Positions 34,320 to 46,396 of a stretch of DNA of 64,000 nucleotides are shown one piece after another; position 1 is the first letter of the stretch; every line of letters begins with the position of its first letter. The notes beneath the pieces were generated by a model. That model was given only the letters and a program-made list of their open reading frames with translations, did not search any database and was not told where the DNA came from. Origin of the DNA: Pisolithus tinctorius (lineage: Eukaryota; Basidiomycota; Agaricomycetes; Boletales; Pisolithaceae); NCBI GenBank assembly GCA_024663395.1, contig JANFAH010000014.1, positions 1,116,001 to 1,180,000 of the forward strand. Reading direction: 5' to 3'. Made by a program: the position numbers and the translations under genes.

Positions 34320-35966
34320 ATGTTCCCCGTTGCATCCTTACTTACCACCGTCGTCCTCGCATTGTCCATCGTGGCCGGCGCGGTTGAGGTTCGCTCTCCG
34401 TCGATTACGCTACCCTTCGCAAGGAGCCTCAACACAAGGGGTGGTACCCTCAACCTCCTGGAGCACGATCAAGCTCGCGCAACTGCTCTTCGTGGTCGGG
34501 GCAATGCCTCTACCGCTGGAAAGCTTGACCGTCGCCAGGACAGCATACCGGCCACTAACGAGGTAACCTCATACATTGCAGCGGTTGGCGTTGGTAGTCC
34601 CCCTACTACTTGTGTGTGCCAATTTCCTGCGCTGGGTTGTCTGATTTGATGTCACGTGTATTAGACAACCTGATCGTCGACACCGGTACCCAAAATGGCT
34701 TCTTGATCTATTCTAGGCACTGATGGGTTTTAGGATCTTCAAACACCTGGGTTGGAGCCGGAGCTTCCTACGTAGTGACGAGCACTAGCGTGAACACTGG
34801 TGAACCTGTGGTAAGTAGTTGCTGCTCACCGCAATGGAATAGTACCGATTGATTGTTGTAGTCTGTCCACCACGGCTCTAGCTCCTTCTCTGGTAAGCCC
34901 ATCGTAACACGCTTACTTGCAAATGTGACGATCGACTGGCGTAGGAACGGAATATACCGACACCGTTACTCTCGGGTCCCTCACCATAAGCCAGCAGTCG
35001 ATAGGTGTTGCTTCGACGTCGACTGGTTACTCGGGAGTAGATGGCGTCCTCGGGTAAGTAATTTCTCTAGGCTCCGATGTCTAGATTGATAATGTTTCGT
35101 AGGATAGGTCCAGAGGATTTGACCCTGGGTACTTTGACTAATCAGCCATCCACTCAAATCCCTACCGTTACTCAGAACCTGTTCGCGCAGGGAACGATTC
35201 CCGAGGAAGTTGTTGGCATTTCCTTCGAGCCAGCCACCACCTCGTCATCCGTGAACGGGGAGTTAACGTTTGGCGGTACTGATTCCAGCAAATACACCGG
35301 TACCTTGAATTACACGTGAGTACGGAACTACTGTTGATGCATGCGACGCTGACACTCATCAGTCCCCTCACCTCCACCAGCCCTGCTTCGAACTACTGGG
35401 GTATTGACGAGAGCATCGCCTATGGTTCGACGACTATCTTGTCGACGACCGCTGGTATTGTTGACACTGGTACCACTTTGATCCTCATTGCTACGGGTAA
35501 GTTGAGTTCGTACTAGCATTAAGAGATTGAAGACTGATGAGTGCGTAACAAGATGCCTTCAACCAGTACCAGTCTTTGACTGGTGCCGTGTTGGATTCCG
35601 CCACTGGCATGTTGCAAATCACCACTTCGCAATACGAAGCGCTCCAGGACCTCGACTTTTACATTAACGGTGTAAGTTCCATTGCACGTCCTGCACATTG
35701 GTTCCCCTCAATCGATGCTTGCTATGCAGGTCACCTATACTTTGACTCCTAATGGCCAGATCTGGCCTCGTTCCCTCAACACGGCCATTGGTGGCAGCGC
35801 CTCTAACATTTACCTCATTGTCAATGACATCAGAACAAACTCTGGCTCTGGACTGGACTTTATTAACGGCCAGACCTTCCTCGAGCGGTTCTACAGTGTC
35901 TTCGACACTGCCAATAATCGTGTCGGGTTCGCTACGACGCCCTATACTGATGCTACCTCAAACTAA
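34320..35966 (+). CDS. A1 aspartic protease (polyporopepsin-like), AP3
   Basis: Signal peptide MFPVASLLTTVVLALSIVAG, propeptide with LDRRQ, then mature enzyme. Active-site motifs DNLIVDTG/SSNTWVGAG and AGIVDTGTTLILIA are both complete. Flap region VHHGSSSFSG has His where the paralogues have Tyr, so the usual flap Tyr may be changed. YTDTVTLG, VDGVLGIGPEDLTLGT, SPASNYWGIDESI, TYTLTPNGQIWP and ERFYSVFDTANNRVGFAT are present. Exon borders match AP2 and AP4. Secreted acid protease. Confidence 0.9.
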
Positions 35967-36240
35967 ACATTTAATAACTCGCAAGGGGGTAAGGCCGGTT
36001 GTAAGGGCAATATATTTTTTGTGGGCATTTGTAAGTAGGACTCTGTACATATCTGGATTCGTCTTCAACCTTTCCATGCGCATGCTGTGACTTGTCGCCG
36101 ATATATTGGCAGCAAACGTTGTGGACCAAGATGGTTACTCGGGAATACAGAAAGCTAAGCGTTACATGGTACTCAATTTTTCTACCTCTGCCAAGCGTTC
36201 TCCCTGCCCATTTCCCTCTAGCAATTGATGGTTTCCATGT

Positions 36241-36576
36241 TCAGTGTTTGTAACCTACCGTTTTCAGCCAATAGTTCCACACAATGAGACTATCGGAAGT
36301 CCAATGACTTGTCTTGAAGACAAGTCCAAAGTCACGCAGAAACCAGATGCTGTTATCTCCATCGCTGCAGAAAGTGTTACATATTAGAAGGTCAAAAACG
36401 ACAGCTGCCAACGTTAGCCCCTGTGAGCGGTAGTTAGTAAATGCATATGCTACTGTCATAGGCAGCTGGTGATGTTGCACAGTACGCACGACCACGTTGT
36501 CCTTTGCAGGTACAGTGTGAACACGAAAGGATTTGGTGGGTTCCGCAGGAATGACCAACTCTTCCAGGTCTTTCAA
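36241..36576 (-). pseudogene. Second PIF1-type helicase fragment
   Basis: The minus frame reads FRVHTVPAKDNVVV, QLPMTVAYAFTNYRSQGLTL, AAVVFDL and IWFLRDFGL. This keeps the 'NYRSQGLTL' motif VI-type block better than the copy at 32.5 kb, and upstream LPMTVAYAFT fits the same domain. Interruption and lack of the N-terminal half mark it as a relic. It lies at the same place relative to AP3 as the other fragment does to AP2. Confidence 0.65.
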
Positions 36577-37031
36577 CGCGCTTGATGAGGACGCAAAGGT
36601 AGGTGTTGCAATCGAACTAGGCCGCTTGCAGGCACTGTTGGTTCTTCCTCCGAACTGAGTAAAATGTCAATGACGGTGCCCCGTGTTCCACTAATTATAT
36701 CGAGGTCGGTTTCCATACTTTGCGTGACTATAACTTGTTGCAAAAAAGGCCTGGTCGAAGGAAATCCGCCAAGAGATCAAGAGCATCGCTACAGGGAACT
36801 CGGCAACCGGCCATAATGAGTCCATGAACGTCATGGATGACAACCAAGACAGTAGAGGCTGACGAGGAATCATCCGTCTGCCAATGATTCTGGAGCGGCA
36901 GTGTCACTTCCTACTTGGCAATCGTTATCTTCAATTCCCGGGTTGAATTCTATCTCTCTTCTCGCCTTGTACACTTGTTCTGCCACGAGAGGTTTCATGA
37001 CCTGTGTTCAATTTTTTAATCCGTTTTTTCC

Positions 37032-37460
37032 TTGGGGGGGAATAACAGGTCTTGCGAAGGAAGTGAACAAACACAAAAGCGAAAATACGTATGGGTTGCG
37101 GAGTGCATCAATGCTGGACGAGCACTTCTTGAAGATCTCTATCGTCAAGGCGCGACTCTTCTACTTCACTTGTCACCATTCGATGCTAAACCAGGTGTTT
37201 ATGACCCAAACGCTCTTTTGTCCGAGGACGAATCAGAAACTTCCGTCCATGAAGAGGAGAATGAAGGCATACGAGCCAGAAGTGAGGGCAAGGAAGTGAA
37301 AGGTGAGCCGAAAAATACCTCACCAGTACACGTAGACGCAGAATTGGCTGCGGAAGTTGCAGGAGTGGAGTACGACGAATCCCAGAAGGGAGTGAAGAAG
37401 CTACAGGCTGCACCTTTGGCCCTGTCGCCTTTGGGCTACGGCAGAGTGCCTCTCGCGTGA
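37032..37460 (+). other. Open frame with acidic C-terminus, possible gene fragment
   Basis: The frame reads KRKYVWVAECINAGRALLED followed by an acidic, Glu-rich tail. The first part resembles the last helix of a BRCT domain ('W-V-x-x-C-I-x-A-G'), but nothing else of a BRCT domain is recognisable upstream. It could be the 3' end of a decayed gene or chance. Low confidence. Confidence 0.3.
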
Positions 37461-38935
37461 GGTCTTATATACTTTGCACCGGATTCCGCCAAATCGACCC
37501 ACAGGCGGGGTGCCACTCCTCGTTCTGCCTTCCTTGATCTCTCTGTCGTCATCCTGCGTGCTTTTCGAATCAGTCTGTGAGGTCAATTGGCGCGATTATG
37601 TCGGTGTTGTCGCGCCATGCGGTGATGGGTGCGTTTCGTTGTTCCCCCGAGGCCAGTCGGGCATATAAAAGCGATTGCTGTGGCCTCATTGTAACTTGGA
37701 TATCTCACTTTCGGCTGTGCTGGGAAGTATCTTGATGGGATAAGTTACCTTCGCCATACGATAATCCGCCCTGCGAGCAGACAGCGCATACCCCCGCGCT
37801 TGGCCGTGGGGAGTCTCAATGCATGTGGCCTCCCGATGATAACCTGGCAAGATGGTATTTCCTCCATCGCTCTGCCGTTTCCTAACGTGTGTCCCTCCGA
37901 CATGGCGCACTTCAAAGAAAACACATCACATTGTCGCTGTCGGCGCTTGGCGTTGATGTCATCAATCTGCGTAGTGGTTGAGAGGTGAATGAAGAAGACC
38001 TTTGACATTGACACATAGTGGAGAGCGAATATCAGGAGATGTGGTTTCCCTTACAGCCACACAGTACAACCTGCTACATAGTGGGAACAAGAGGCGAGTG
38101 GCTCAAACTGGTTCCGTCAGGCATCACCAACTCGACACTGATCCGGATCGACTACTGTGACTATTAGATGACTTGACGAAACATTGTACACACCACCGTT
38201 TCGTAAGACCTTCCAGAATCCTCCAACTTCTATTCCTAAGGGAACGTGTTGGATCTATTATCAAATACTACCTGATTGATCAGCTGCCAAGCTTCTGTTC
38301 GAGGGCATCACACGTCCGAAGTGTCCCAACCATAACTTATGATCACGACCCATGTCTTCCATTTCGGAATAGCAGACTCTGCCTTGGCTCCTGCGTGCCC
38401 CAGATGAGGTGTGCCCCTTTTTTAGGTATCATTATTGCCAAATGCTGTCCTCCACGAGGACAGCTATACTTTTGAGCATGTGTTTTTTTTGCCATGTCGT
38501 TCCATTGCAGCGTGCACTCATGACCCCTCAGAGGATATGTAGCCTTGGACACTGGAGGGAGTTTAAATCGTCTCTCGACAAGACAATCTCGGTTCGTTCT
38601 CGGACAATTGGGTCATCATCAATCACGGCCGAGCTTCCCACTTGTTAGCCCCGCCCTCATGGTGGACAGGAGAAATTGTCATGTGCAATGATAGCTTACC
38701 GGTGCCCTCCACCAATCAGTGCACATTCCTCCCATGCCGATACGTACGTTCGCCATCTTTTGTCACGTACTCAGAATGGGCTGTTGTGCCCTCGTGTGCC
38801 AGCCCGTGTCATCCCCGAAATAAGCGATACAAGTTCACCGTGTGCTCTGCCTTAAGAGTTTTCACATAAAAGGACTGGTTATTGAAAGCAGCCCCTTTCG
38901 CTGCGTTCGAAGCATCCGGACACACTCCAGCAGAC

Positions 38936-40586
38936 ATGTTCCCTGTTGCATCTTTGCTTACTACCGTCCTTCTCGCGTTGTCCACCGCAGCCAGCCCGGT
39001 TGAGATTCGCTCTCCGTTGATCGCGCTACCGTTCGCAAGGAGCCTCAGCACACGGGATGGTACCGTCAACCTCCTGCAGCATGATCAAGTCCGCGCAACT
39101 GCTCTTCGTGATCGGGGCAATGCCATTGCCGCTGGGCGTCTTGACCGTCGCCAGAGCAACATGCCCATCACCACTTTCGAAGCGGCCGGTTACATTGCAG
39201 CGGTTGGTGTTGGTAGCCCCGCTACTACTTGTGTGTACTTAAAATTACCCTTACTGGGTTGTCTAATCTGACTTCACGTGTAGACAACCTGATCGTCGAC
39301 ACTGGTACTCAAAAGGCTCCTTTATCTATTCTAGGCGCTTATGGGTCTTCAGGATCTTCAAACACCTGGGTTGGGGCCGGAACTCCCTACAAAGTGACGA
39401 ATACCAGCGTGGATACTGGCGAACCTGTGGTAAGTAGTCGCCGCGCACAGTAATGGAATGGCACCGATCGATTGTCGCAGTATGTCCCCTATGGCTCTGG
39501 CTCCTTCTCTGGTGAGACCACCGCACCGCACCTCAGCGTGATGACTGACTGATATAGGAACGGAATATACCGACACCGTTACCCTCGGGTCTCTCACCAT
39601 AACCAAGCAGTCAATAGGTGTTGCTTCGACGTCGACTGATTTCTCAGGGGTAGACGGCGTCCTCGGGTAAGTAATATCTCTACGCTCTGATGTCTAGATT
39701 GCTAATATGTGCTTCGTAGGATAGGTCCGGAAGATTTGACCCTGGGTAGTTTGACTAATGAGCCATCCACTGAAATCCCTACCGTTACCCAGAACCTTTC
39801 CACGGAAGGCAAGATTCCCGCCGAAATTGTTGGTGTTTCCTTTGAACCTTCCACCACCACGTCATCCATGAACGGAGAGTTGACGTTTGGTGGTATCGAC
39901 ACCAGTAAATACAACGGTGTCTTGAATTACACGTGAGTACGAAACTACCAGTGATACATGCGACGCTGACACTGTACCACGAGTCCCCTCACCACCACGA
40001 GCCCGGCTTCGTACTACTGGGGTATTAACGAGAGCATTACCTATGGTTGGACGACCATCTTGTCGACAACCGCTGGTATTGTTGACACTGGTACCACTTT
40101 GATCCTCATTGCTACGGGTGAGTTGAGTTCCTACGAATGTTGGAAGAACGAAGGCTGATGGATGCGTAACAAGACGCCTTCAACCAGTACCAGTCTTTGA
40201 CTGGTGCCGTGAGCGATTCCGCCACTGGCATGTTACGAATCACCACTTCGCAATACAATGCGCTCCAGAACCTCTACTTCACCATTAACGGTGTAAGTCC
40301 CATTGCACACCTTGGGCATTGACCCCCTTAATTAATGCTTGCTATGCAGGTCACCTATACCTTGACTCCTAATGGCCAGATCTGGCCCCGTTCGCTCAAC
40401 ACGTACATTGGTGGCAGCTCCTCTTACGTGTACCTCATCGTCAATGACATTGGATCAAACTCCGGCTCAGGCCTGGACTTCGTTAATGGCAAGGGCTTCC
40501 TCGAGCGATTCTACAGTGTCTTCGACACCACCAACTCTCGTGTCGGCCTCGCCACGACCTCATATACCTATGCTATCATAAACTAA
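38936..40586 (+). CDS. A1 aspartic protease (polyporopepsin-like), AP4
   Basis: Signal peptide MFPVASLLTTVLLALSTAAS, propeptide with LDRRQ, then mature enzyme. Active-site motifs DNLIVDTG/SSNTWVGAG and AGIVDTGTTLILIA are complete. Flap region VPYGSGSFSG has the expected Tyr. YTDTVTLG, VDGVLGIGPEDLTLGS, SPASYYWGINESI, TYTLTPNGQIWP and ERFYSVFDTTNSRVGLAT follow in order. Splice sites are at the same positions as in AP2 and AP3. The last of four protease genes in the same direction. Confidence 0.9.
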
Positions 40587-41694
40587 GCATTTACATAATA
40601 AGTTGCAGGGGGGTAAGGTCCGGTGTGGACTTTTGCAAGTAAGGTGCTCTGCAATGGTAACTAGGACTCTGTACATATCTGGATTCGCCTGCGACCCTTC
40701 CATGGGCATGTTGTAACTTATCTCCGATATATTGGCTACAATTGTTGCAGACCAAGATACTTGTGGTTTATTCGGAATGGAGAGGTCACCCACTTCACTA
40801 AAGAATGATGTTGTGGCAGAAGATTATTACATACATACCTCAGGCCTCAGCCCTCCCTGCGCTACGCTACGGAGGAACGTGTCTCACTTCGACCGATAAT
40901 TATTTCCGTGTTGACTTTTCATTTGCAGAGCATCATTGCGCGCTTCTATCAATGGCCGCTCTCATGAATTCAAGCGGCTGCCAGCATCATCCCCGTCGTG
41001 GACCAAATCGGTTCTAAGAACAACTTTCTATCTCCCAGGCTTTCACGGGGCGCTTTTTCCTGCGAAGGGCATATTGTTAGCCTTCGTCATATGACGACGT
41101 TGTCCATTATCACTTCTGTGATGACTACTGTTGCAAGGGCTTTGTCAGTGGTCACCATGCGAGGTAGAGAACGGGTGTTTTAGGGGACCTGCCCTTGACC
41201 TGTCCACCAGCATACGACCTCGGTCACTCCGGTTAGTTTACATATCACCAGCAGAATGGCGCTTGTACACGCCCCCCGTCACTAGGTCGCTGTCTTCCAC
41301 GAGGAAGGCAATAGCACAACGCGTTGATATGTCGCTCGCAGGCAGCTGAAAGTGTTCATACATTACTGGCGTAAGTCCCGACATGGTACATGTCATGCCA
41401 CTTATGCCCCTGGTATTGGGGCTATCTGACGGTTAGGTTCTCCATGATTCCGAGGTTAACCGGATTTCTGGCCCTTGCCCTTGTCTCCGAGTGGGAGTCT
41501 TATTCTACCGTAGGTAAGTGAAGTAGGGTCCGTTGTGAGTTTCACTCGTCCCACACCGTCCCTTGCATTGCAAAGCATTTACTAATACTGAGTCACCATG
41601 AGAAGCGGGACCGCAGTGCCACCATCATCTTGATTCCTCATATAAACAACCAAGAGGCGGAGTCAGTAGAACTTGAGTTTGACCTTTTCCCCAG
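40587..41694. other. Intergenic, no gene recognised
   Basis: 3' flank of AP4 and 5' flank of the NmrA-like gene; no supported frame. Confidence 0.45.
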
Positions 41695-42776
41695 ATGCCT
41701 TACACATCATTCGCAGTCGCAGGTGCTGGGCCCACGATCGGCGGTCGTATAGTAAAGGTCAGTGGTGGTGGACTTCCGGGTGAATGAATAGCCCCTGATT
41801 TTACAGATCACAGGCCCTGATTAGTAGAGGCGCATCAGTAGTCGTGCTGGCGCGTCCGGGTAGCGGATCCACGTCTAACCCCCTTCTTCAAGGTGCCAAG
41901 GTTGCAAACGTGAACTACGCGGACGTGCCAAGAGTGTCGACTGTCCTTCGTGATAACAATGTGGAAGTTCTCATCTCTGCGCTGTCTTTCGCGGCACTTC
42001 AGGCTCAAATACCCCTCGCTGAGGCTGCCCAGGCTGCGTCCGTGAAGTTACTTGTGCCATCTGAGTTCGGAATGCCATCCGAAGGGGCCACGGACGGAGT
42101 CCTTGCGATCAAATCACAGTTTGTTGGTATGTTCTTGGTACGTGTAACTTGTTGAGGCTTCCCACTGATAAGTTACTTATCAGCGTACGCGAAATCACTG
42201 GGTATTCCCGTACTACGTGTCTACGTACGTATTGTTATTGGATGTCACGAGGGGAAGATCGTAATACCCAACGTCCGATCTAGTGTGGCATGTTCATGGA
42301 ATTTATCCCATGGTTAACGGGCGTCGAACTGGGCAAATTCCATTTACTGGGCCAGCAAAACAAGCCTGCTTCTTTCACCTCGCTGGATGACGTATCAGGT
42401 ATGCCATGGTATTTTCACAAAATGGCGTAATCAGTGCATACTTCCTCCAACAGGCTTCGTTGCGCACGCTCTCACGACTTTCCCATCATCATCCCTCCAC
42501 GATGCCACGTACCGTATCGAGGGTGATCGCACGTCTCCGGAGGATATCGGGGCTCTGTATGAGGGGCGTGATCCTCCGGTGCCAGCCGTACATGTCGACA
42601 AGCTTCCGGACGGCTTTGACAAGCAGACGTTCTTGCAAGCCAAGTTCGCCGAGGGAAGAATCAGCGCGGGTTGGGATAATTATCTCGATAAGGACGTCCC
42701 AGAGAACGCCGCCAGTGGCACTAAAGCGTGGGAGGGACATCATTGGAAAACGGTTAAGGAGGTCTTGGGATTTTAA
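41695..42776 (+). CDS. NmrA-like / isoflavone-reductase-like NAD(P)-binding protein
   Basis: Five exons (41695-41757, 41814-42126, 42184-42224, 42284-42398, 42454-42776) join in frame to 284 aa. The start MPYTSFAVAGAGPTIGGRIV holds the Rossmann nucleotide loop (GAGPTIGG, a GxGxxG-like pattern). ALISRGASVVVLARPGSGS gives the Arg expected to contact the NADP phosphate. NNVEVLISALSFAALQAQIP, VKLLVPSEFGMP and the end KAWEGHHWKTVKEVLGF fit the atypical short-chain dehydrogenases of the NmrA group. These serve as redox enzymes or nucleotide sensors; substrate unknown here. Confidence 0.82.
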
Positions 42777-43613
42777 ATTGGCTCATCCGTGAAAATAGCT
42801 TGGCTGGCATCATGTCTGCTTATGGGGAACGCGAATTGGTCATATCCACCAGGCCGATACATACCACTGATCAATGTTGCTCCGTTGCTCCGTAGTCTTC
42901 CACGACAGTTGTAATACCATCATATCAGTTGGCGAGGTTCGAAAACCAGAAATTGCTTTCGTATATGTACAATGCCCTAGGTACCCAAGCAGGATGAACG
43001 TGAAAGAAGAAAGGAGTTGTGAATGATATGCGGAATAATGTGGGAGACACTGATGATGTGAGCATTGCGCATGTCAAGACTTCTGGGGTTAATGCTTAAC
43101 CCGCAAGGCAGCCAAGCAAACAACGGTTGGAAGACGATCGACATGGGAAAAGAAATCTGCCGTGCGTCTCGAGAAGGGAAGGGTGGGACGGCGAACTGGT
43201 ACCGCGACGGCGTTCACAGGGTCGACGGTAGCCCGGCCAAAAGGTTCGATGCGGGTAATGCCAGGCACAACACGGAAGAACCGTCACCACCCCGATTGCC
43301 TCGAATGAAAGAGATCCTGAGGATATGTCTAGATAGTATGGAGAGTACTGGAGTGGCGTTTGTAGTGTTAGGATACTGGATACAGTGTGGTGCTGGGCGA
43401 GCCAATAAACCGTACACGGCTAATGAGTCCAGAATGGTGCAGGGTTCGGATAAATGGGTAGACACATGCATGCCCCCTCGAGAAGTTGAGAGCATCATAA
43501 GCGAATGACAATACCATCCAAAGGCACGCTGGAACGCAACGAATACATATGTTACTCATCGGGGACACCAGGGTAGGCGTCAGGTGGCAAGGAAAAATAG
43601 GCGTTCGAATCGC
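42777..43613. other. Intergenic, no gene recognised
   Basis: Only unsupported frames between two convergent genes. Confidence 0.45.
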
Positions 43614-44858
43614 TTAGGTCCTGCTCGTCGATGGCCGTTTCAAGTTTTCATTTCGGGACTTTTCACGGACAAGCCTACAGAGCGAAAGGTTTAGAAACAA
43701 GAGTGAAAAGAGGTGTGCTCCCGTCAACAAAAATACTTACTCGTCAAAGTGTGTGCCCCGTTTGGGGTCACGTTTGCGCTTTTCCAAGACTTTGCGGAGC
43801 TTGCTCTCTGGCCGGACGACAATAACGGGCACAGGGGAGTGAGAGAGAGTATATCTAGACACTGAGCCAACGCCTTGAGAAAGAGAAGTGGATGAGAGAC
43901 CAGCACCTGATGAAAAGCGCTGGAAACTTACTATTGAAAACGCCTGCAGTACCAAAATTAAGAACGCCAGACATTACACCTCGCTGTCCTCTCATGCCAA
44001 CGACGACGGAATCAGGACGGTAGAGGGCGATGAGACGATCGAGGGTCGTTGTCGGGCGGCCAGCAATGAACTCGAGTACGATGGACAGCTAAACAGAGCG
44101 TCGAAACACGTCACGATCGATATATATATATGTGAACGAACCTTTCGCTCTGGATCGTATTCCACGCATTTTTCCTGAATTTGTCTCATCAATTCGCGTG
44201 CCTCTTCGCGGACGAGTTCATGGTCTTTGTCTGCATGCCCCAAATGGAATGGCAGGACGGTGAGCAAGGCACACATATGGAGGGGCAACTCACCGAGTTC
44301 ATCTTGGTCTATACCTCTAAATACGATAAGCTCATCGCCGTCTTGTACGAGACATTCAACGGCCCAGTCCAACGCCCCGCGGCCACTCTCATCTGGGCTG
44401 GAAGCACAAAGAAAGACTCGGGTGGCTGGGTTGCGTGTGTAGCCTTCCGATTCAACACGTAAGGTGTAGGAGAACATGGACGCAGCGGGGTTTTCGAAGG
44501 TGTCGAAAGAGACCTTGGGAGTGTAGCCCTGAGCTGCGATGGGCGGACCGGGACTGGGCACCGGTGGTGAGCCTGGTGAAAGGGTGCCCATGGAGGTGCC
44601 TGATGTTACGGCGGTAGATGGCCTGCTGGATGCTGAGTTGAGCAAGATCCCTACCAGAGACGAGCTTGACGTTGTCCTCGTCGGGGGCGGCGGAGACGAG
44701 AGGTGTGCGCTGCCACCATCACGTGGGCCGGTCGTCGGCGACAACAGCGGCGGGGACGGCGACGATGGCCGCGACACCGCCGGATGCTTGAGTGCCGAGC
44801 GCAGAGCTGGCGGCGGGGGCAGTTGCATGTGTGTGGATGGCTCGGTGGTGATGCTCAT
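43614..44858 (-). CDS. Universal stress protein (USP) domain protein
   Basis: Five exons (44858-44294, 44230-44142, 44088-43932, 43906-43741, 43674-43614) join in frame to 345 aa. About 130 residues of Pro/Ser-rich low complexity lead into the USP fold: TRVFLCASSPDESGRGALDW, CLVQDGDELIVFRG, HELVREEARELMRQIQEKCV, RLIALYRPDSVVVGMRGQRG and VSRYTLSHSPVPVIVVRP. The G-x-R-G-x(9-10)-G-S/T pattern for ATP binding is present in modified form (GMRGQRGVMSG then GVGSVS). The C-terminus is basic (KVLEKRKRDPKRG). It is divergent from the WW-domain gene with 90 bp between start codons. Confidence 0.85.
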
Positions 44859-44948
44859 CGTCGATTAATAGTACCCCGTTATCAATTATGCTAATTATTA
44901 TTTATACAAACACAAAATAACACCCGATCATTTTTGTTGCAAGCGACG
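44859..44948. promoter_or_regulatory. 90-bp bidirectional upstream region
   Basis: The USP ATG (minus) and the WW-gene ATG (plus) are separated by 90 bp of A/T-rich sequence (ATTATTTATACAAACAC). Both transcripts must start here or inside the other gene. Confidence 0.7.
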
Positions 44949-45890
44949 ATGACGAGTCCCTCCCCAGCGCCGTCGAGCAACCCAGAAGACCAGCTGAGCC
45001 CTTCTCCATCGCGTGGAGCGACGTCTGAGCCATCCCCAGAGCCAGAATCAGCGGCAACGACGAGCAACGACAAGGTCAAGGTCAGGTCGACGTCGCCAGA
45101 CACGGGCGACGCTCAATCTTCTTCGGCCTCTGACACCGCCCCATCCTCCACCGACGCCGGAGCCACTCCAGCATCATCGGGCACACTGTCCGCTGGTGCA
45201 TGGCAGGCCATTTATTCCCCCCAACATGGCGCTTATTATTTCCACAACACAGAAACCAGAGAGACTACCTGGGTTAACCCCATCCAACAACCGTCCGCTG
45301 GCCCATCTTCCTCAACGTCCTCTGACCCAAATCACTCAACGAATACCAATCATAACCCATACGATCCCAATTCCCTAGAGGCCCGTGCGATGGCCGCAGG
45401 CATCGACCCCTCGCTCGCTCATCTCGATCCCTCCCTTGCGTTGCCCGCTCATGCAACTCCGGGAGGCGCCTTTACCGCCCGCTTCAACGCTCGCACGGGC
45501 GCTTTCACTGCTGCCGATGGGCGTACACCTCAGCATCTCTCCGAGTACGAACGCATGAAACGCATGAGCGAGTTCTACTTTGACACGAGCGCATGGGAGA
45601 AAGAGGTCGAGGAAAGACAAAGAGAAGAGGGGGAAGGCGGCAAAAAGAGGAAGAGACCATCAAAGAAGGATTTGGTGAGTGTTATGCGACGTTTGTCACC
45701 TTGATCCATCCTTTTCTCTTTCCATTGCTGAGCCATGTGGGAGAGGGGGAGGAACGTACGCGGTGTGTACGATTCTCGTGTGAACGGATGTACTGATGCT
45801 CTTGGAATCATTGTTTATTTTATACAGGAGCGATTCAAGGAACAGAAAAAGCTGAAGAAGATAGCAAAGACAGCATGGTTAAGGACGTAG
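44949..45890 (+). CDS. WW-domain protein
   Basis: Two exons (44949-45674, 45828-45890) give 262 aa. The first 80 residues are Ser/Pro-rich and acidic. A complete WW domain follows: GAWQAIYSPQHGAYYFHN, then ETRETTWVNP, with both signature Trp, the YYF aromatic trio and the Thr-Thr-Trp before the closing Pro. Further on are FNARTGAFTAADGRTPQHLS, a charged helix with many Lys/Arg/Glu (KKRKRPSKKDLERFKEQKKLKKI) and the end AKTAWLRT. WW domains bind proline-rich partners; the basic tail suggests a nuclear, possibly RNA-processing, protein. Exact orthology is not clear to me. Confidence 0.85.
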
Positions 45891-46396
45891 ACTCCTCGTC
45901 CCTAAACGCCGGCGTAGGCTTTGTATTCGATCTCCACCAGGTCACATTGCAATGTGGCGTGCATCTGGTGTCGTCGGTGGCACGCACATATCTACTCTAT
46001 GCAAAGCTACCTAACTTTGTTACAATATATTGTCTTGTCCAACGCAGATCCAGTTCATTGTGAGTTCGGCAAACTCGAATTGACACTTTAGTGGCTATGC
46101 CCGCATGGGTTGCATCATAGGTTACATCATGATGAGCCAGAGCCCCTGACCAACGCACAACGTTTTCGAGTCAACCTTGAGTCGAACCTTCAAAAGTTCT
46201 TCCTCAGGTCGCAGTACACTAGTACTATTCACACATCTCAGCTCAACGAGGAGAAATGACACACAAAGACATTCGTGCTGGTGCAATGATGTCCAAGGTT
46301 GGCAACCCTCAAGTATACGAAGACGGTGACCAAAAGTCGGTGCCTCAGAGCTAGCAGTCTGCAAAATACCAATTGATGTTGTGTTCATTGCCCCAG
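45891..46396. other. Intergenic or 5' part of the next gene
   Basis: No clear coding region. The 5' exon(s) of the following hypothetical gene should lie here but I could not fix them. Confidence 0.4.

Larger units (their letters stand above)
35967..38862. other. Intergenic between AP3 and AP4
   Basis: Contains a second helicase fragment (36241-36576, minus), an acidic open frame at about 37032-37460, unassigned sequence, and from about 38310 the AP4 upstream block. Confidence 0.55.

Noticed and set aside
37032..37460. BRCT-domain gene
   Set aside because: Only one helix-like block resembles BRCT; not enough for a gene call, so listed as a low-confidence open frame.
23772..40586. In-frame stops in the proteases suggesting pseudogenes
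   Set aside because: Every stop falls inside an intron with proper GT-AG ends, and the exons join in frame with both active-site motifs intact.
43552..43620. A C-terminal exon for the USP gene ending in PDAYPGVPDE
   Set aside because: The splice phase does not fit: joining there gives a stop at once. The acceptor at 43675 joins in phase and ends at 43614.
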